A stretch of 8,571 nucleotides of DNA from JALZOC01 sp031361295 (lineage in GTDB: Bacteria; Acidobacteriota; Vicinamibacteria; Vicinamibacterales; 2-12-FULL-66-21). Made by a program: the position numbers and the translations under genes. Shown here one piece after another: positions 6,632-8,571 of this stretch. Every line of letters begins with the position of its first letter. Within the stretch, counting starts at the first letter, position 1. Below the pieces are notes generated by a model. That model worked only from the letters and a program-made list of their open reading frames with translations, was not told the DNA's origin and made no database searches. The DNA is taken from assembly GCA_031361295.1 (NCBI GenBank), contig JANMCN010000170.1:1-8571 (forward strand), read 5' to 3'.

Positions 6632-7041
6632 TGCGTCTGGCTCGCTGAACCGCGCCCACAGGGCGGCCTGAGCCGACGCCTCAACAGTCGCCCAGTGATG
6701 GTGCGTCGAACGGATTACCGGCGCCGTCCCGAACAGGACACCAGTCCCGAGTGCGTGCCGCGTAGCCGGCCAGAACGAACAGACTACAGTTTCCGCAGAC
6801 ACGAGACGTCGCGTCAAACGCCTAATGCGACGGCATCTTGTTTACTAATGCCATCATCAGCCACACGAGCGAGGACACGAACGCGGCCACCGCGTGCGGC
6901 TCCGAATCATTAAGTCTCCCAAACACTCGGAGTTCATCCCGTCGACGTCTCCCGGTTCGAAGCGCTTGAGAGACGTTGACCGCGCGGCCGTGGCCCTCCG
7001 TTTCCGCAAAGGAACTCAACCACGGCGCCGCGGACGAGTCG
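6632..7041. other. Stretch without a confident gene
   Basis: Apart from the tentative membrane micro-ORF (6822-6926), I see no supported gene here. Open frames on both strands are Arg/Pro/Thr-rich and lack ribosome binding sites, which is typical of non-coding GC-rich DNA. No tRNA, transposase or repeat array is visible. It may hold upstream control sequences for the minus-strand cluster or decayed coding sequence. Confidence 0.5.
6822..6926 (-). CDS. Possible micro-ORF for a 34-aa single-span membrane protein
   Basis: A GTG at 6926 opens a 34-codon frame ending in TAG at 6824-6822. It begins MFGRLNDSEPH and contains a hydrophobic stretch AVAAFVSSLVWLMMALV followed by NKMPSH, which is the layout of a small bitopic inner-membrane protein. 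The surrounding region holds no other convincing gene on either strand. The frame extends back to a TTG at 7019, but that N-terminal part is Arg-rich and looks non-coding. No good Shine-Dalgarno precedes the GTG, so this stays tentative. It could also be the tail of a decayed gene. Confidence 0.25.
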   Translation of the reverse strand: MFGRLNDSEPHAVAAFVSSLVWLMMALVNKMPSH

Positions 7042-7269
7042 TCAGTACTCGAACCGGGGAAGAAGATAGCGGCCCGAGGGGTCGCGTACGAGTTGGCCTG
7101 ATTCGCACAAGTAGCCGAGAGCCTCCTCGCAATCGCCCGGCGCGAGGTTCCAGAGCCGCCTGGCCTGCGCGCCGGTCAGTCGCATGCCCGGCATCTCGTG
7201 GAACTCGGCATCGATCAGATTCGCAATCGTTCCGATGTAGGGGTTCAGTTCTGTCAGCACTCCGCGCAT
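7042..7269 (-). CDS. Small 75-aa protein, possible winged-helix-like DNA-binding fold
   Basis: This is a real gene by its start: GGAGG sits 5 bases before the ATG at 7269 (GGAGGTTACAATG). The 75-residue product is acidic to neutral with no signal peptide. The middle reads MRLTGAQARRLWNLAPGDCE and continues EALGYLCESGQLVRDPSGRYL. This resembles the helix-turn-helix-wing layout of small winged-helix domains: a helix after LTGAQA, a recognition-like helix around CEEALGYLCESG, and a beta hairpin at LVRDPSGRYLLPR. I cannot name a family, and the DNA-binding idea comes only from this pattern. It lies about 560 bp upstream of the exported Cys-rich gene on the same strand, too far for a simple operon. 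A role in regulating the efflux genes is possible but unsupported. Confidence 0.65.
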   Translation of the reverse strand: MRGVLTELNPYIGTIANLIDAEFHEMPGMRLTGAQARRLWNLAPGDCEEALGYLCESGQLVRDPSGRYLLPRFEY

Positions 7270-7842
7270 TGTAACCTCCAGCGCCGCGTGGGGAATCTGA
7301 GCAAGTTTGGTTCCAGGCGCTGATGATCGCGATGGCCGCCTTCACAACCATCGCTGCGCAAACGCAACGACAGGGAGGCATCCAGCGTTATGAGCACCAC
7401 CCAACTCAGAACGAGCCAGATGAGGGCCGACCGAATGCGCACAGGCACGTCGACGTGTCTGCCTCGAGTGAGGCATGACTCCGCACTCCGCGCGCCGCTC
7501 TGGCATTCGGTGGAGCGATGTGAAAGCTTGGTGACGGATCGCATCCTGCGGAAATCTTCGCAGCGAAAGCGGAGAATTCCGGGTCCCCAACTCGAGGGAC
7601 ATTTCGGCCGGCGCGAAAAACGCCCATTGAAAATGCAGCAAAAACGCCTGCACCGTCGCGGCCCCCGCTCCGGCATGGGTGTTGCCATTGAGGCAACGAC
7701 ACCGCAGTTCTCATAGGCAGAGAGCCGTCATCGGACGCTAGGTATTCGTCCGGTCGGGACTCTTCTGAAGAGAGTCTGACTGGCCTCACCGCGCGGCGAC
7801 CATCGGTGCCGATCCGATGCGCTGACCGTCACACAGCCGGAA
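7270..7842. other. Stretch without a confident gene between the 75-aa gene and the universal stress gene
   Basis: No convincing gene. One weak candidate is a 62-codon minus-strand frame from a GTG at 7442 to a TGA at 7256-7254, with a hydrophobic segment IRSALIWLVLSWVVLITLDA, overlapping the start of the 75-aa gene by 16 bp. Its C-terminal half is Arg-rich and unlike a real protein, so I do not call it. Small dyads occur: GTTGCC-N5-GGCAAC (7681-7697) and GACTCT-N7-AGAGTC (7758-7776). The nonamer AAAAACGCC is repeated at 7616 and 7640. Confidence 0.45.
7275..7279 (-). promoter_or_regulatory. Strong ribosome binding site of the 75-aa gene
   Basis: On the minus strand GGAGG is followed by TTACA and then ATG. 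This is the best Shine-Dalgarno in the window and the main reason to accept the short downstream frame as a gene. Confidence 0.75.
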
Positions 7843-7856
7843 CCACGAATTCGTGG
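7843..7856. promoter_or_regulatory. 14-bp perfect palindrome upstream of the universal stress gene
   Basis: CCACGAATTCGTGG is a perfect palindrome ending 62 bp before the ATG at 7919. The position suits an operator near the promoter of this plus-strand gene. I see no clear sigma-70 hexamers beside it, and the binding protein is unknown. Confidence 0.4.
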
Positions 7857-7908
7857 CGTCCGACGGCGCGCCGCAGACAGTCACCGGATACGAACGCGCC
7901 AGAAAGTC

Positions 7909-7914
7909 AGGTGG
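7909..7914 (+). promoter_or_regulatory. Ribosome binding site that fixes the universal stress protein start
   Basis: AGGTGG lies 4 bases before the ATG at 7919. It favours that start over the in-frame GTG at 7853, which has no such sequence before it. Confidence 0.7.
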
Positions 7915-7918
7915 ATCC

Positions 7919-8422
7919 ATGATCGCGCTCAAGAAGATTCTCGTCGCGACAGACTTCAGCGAACCGTCGCACGCTGCGCTTGCCTACGGGCGCGAGCTGA
8001 CACGCAGCTTCGGCGCCCAACTCATCGTGCTCCACGTCGTCGGCAACCCGCTGACCGCTGTAGCCGGCGCCGAAGGCTTTGTGTTCGCCGATCCCGGCCT
8101 TCAGCCGAGTGTGGAAGCCGCGGGACACAAGCGGGTCGCCGAGCTGATCAGCGTCGAGGACCGCACGCTACTCGGCGCGCAAGGGGTCATCGTGACATCC
8201 AATGCTCCCGCGTATGCGATCGTCGAGTATGCGAAGAGCAGTGACGTCAACCTGATCGTGATAGGTACGCACGGCCGGGGCGGCATGGCCCATGTGCTGC
8301 TGGGCAGCGTCGCCGAGCGGATCGTCCGCATCGCGCCCTGTCCGGTGCTGACGGTCCGCCATCCGGAGCGTGAGTTCGTGCTGCCCGACGCGCTCGTTGC
8401 GGTCACGAAAACGGGACGATGA
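7919..8422 (+). CDS. Universal stress protein (UspA family), ATP-binding type
   Basis: Cytoplasmic UspA-fold protein, 167 aa, a single-domain length typical of the family. The N-terminal strand and loop KKILVATDFSEPSHAALAYG (D12) is the canonical start. The nucleotide motif G-2x-G-9x-G-S is complete in GTHGRGGMAHVLLGS (residues 116-130), and the closing strand CPVLTVRH is typical. An intact motif predicts ATP binding, as in the MJ0577 type, rather than the non-binding UspA type. The ATG at 7919 is chosen because AGGTGG sits 4 bases upstream; an in-frame GTG at 7853 would add 22 unconserved residues and falls within a palindrome. It is the only plus-strand gene and is convergent with the ORF at the right edge. 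A 14-bp palindrome lies 62 bp before the start. Its stress signal cannot be read from sequence, and a link to metal stress is only a matter of proximity. Confidence 0.93.
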   Translation: MIALKKILVATDFSEPSHAALAYGRELTRSFGAQLIVLHVVGNPLTAVAGAEGFVFADPGLQPSVEAAGHKRVAELISVEDRTLLGAQGVIVTSNAPAYAIVEYAKSSDVNLIVIGTHGRGGMAHVLLGSVAERIVRIAPCPVLTVRHPEREFVLPDALVAVTKTGR

Positions 8423-8440
8423 ACGCGGTCACCGCGCGTT
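8422..8440 (+). terminator. Weak hairpin after the universal stress gene, possible terminator
   Basis: AACGCG (8422-8427) and CGCGTT (8435-8440) flank a 7-base loop directly at the stop codon of the universal stress gene. An alternative pairing is CGCGGT/ACCGCG at 8424-8436. The following bases, GTTCTCGG, are only mildly T-rich, so termination is uncertain. It lies between two convergent frames. Confidence 0.25.
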
Positions 8441-8484
8441 GTTCTCGGCAGCCGCCATGCTTCCGCTTCCGGTCTTGCAGCGGG

Positions 8485-8571
8485 TCACGTGGTCGGGCTG
8501 CCGACACCGGACAATGTCGGGAACTTATCCCACTCTTCGACGCGATAAAGCTCGCCTTCGGCGAGGAAGCG
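8485..8571 (-). CDS. C-terminal end of an unidentified minus-strand ORF (partial)
   Basis: From the right edge, the minus strand reads 28 codons to a TGA at 8487-8485. The peptide includes RFLAEGELYRVEEWDKF followed by PTLSGVGSPTT. Its mixed, non-repetitive composition looks like coding sequence, and the position fits a gene convergent with the universal stress protein, leaving a 62-bp intergenic gap. The fragment is too short for me to assign a family, and it could be a chance open frame. Confidence 0.4.
   Translation of the reverse strand, partial: RFLAEGELYRVEEWDKFPTLSGVGSPTT

Noticed and set aside
6584..6913. 109-codon plus-strand open frame
   Set aside because: Arg/Pro/Thr-rich, no ribosome binding site and no recognisable motif.
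7254..7442. 62-codon minus-strand frame with a hydrophobic N-terminal segment
   Set aside because: The C-terminal two-thirds look non-coding and no Shine-Dalgarno lies at a proper distance from the GTG starts.
7853..7918. GTG start giving the universal stress protein 22 extra residues
   Set aside because: The family begins at the KKILVATD strand, AGGTGG precedes the ATG at 7919, and the GTG lies inside a palindrome.
1..8571. CRISPR array, insertion sequence, tRNA or rRNA
   Set aside because: No regularly spaced direct repeats, transposase motifs with terminal repeats, cloverleaf or rRNA sequence could be found by eye.

Overview
The window is GC-rich DNA from a Gram-negative bacterium. The evidence for that is a complete inner-membrane / periplasmic-adaptor / outer-membrane efflux set. 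High GC, mixed ATG/GTG starts, and small exported Cys/His/Met-rich proteins beside a copper-type efflux operon would suit an environmental lineage such as Acidobacteriota (Vicinamibacteria-like). That placement is a guess from gene style, not a demonstrated assignment.

Layout, right to left along the minus strand: a 122-aa exported Cys-rich protein (6115-6483); a 228-aa exported protein built from two tandem copies of a His/Met/Cys-containing domain (5277-5963); a TolC/CusC-type outer-membrane factor (3820-5214); a CusB-type adaptor with an N-terminal Met-type metal-binding segment (2452-3813); and a CusA/SilA-type RND pump (1-2459) that runs off the left edge after 819 codons. The last three genes are tightly packed: 6 bp between cusC and cusB, and an 8-bp cusB/cusA overlap. 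They almost certainly form one operon. The pump has the GAMVDAA transmembrane motif of Cu(I)/Ag(I) pumps and all three methionines equivalent to E. coli CusA M573/M623/M672, so copper/silver efflux is the best substrate call. The two small exported proteins lie upstream in the same direction and could bind or hand over metal in the periplasm, which is inference.

The regulatory DNA is rich in dyads. There are several inverted repeats upstream of the 122-aa gene (6515-6631), a 16-bp palindrome 19 bp before the 228-aa gene, and a perfect 10-bp-stem hairpin between the 228-aa gene and cusC. No metal-responsive regulator gene is visible in the window.

The right third (about 6484-8571) is sparser. 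It holds a 75-aa conserved-looking minus-strand protein with a strong ribosome binding site (7042-7269), a plus-strand universal stress protein with an intact ATP-binding motif (7919-8422), a possible 34-codon membrane micro-ORF (6822-6926), and the C-terminal end of a minus-strand ORF at the right edge. Two stretches (about 6484-7041 and 7270-7918) have no confident gene.
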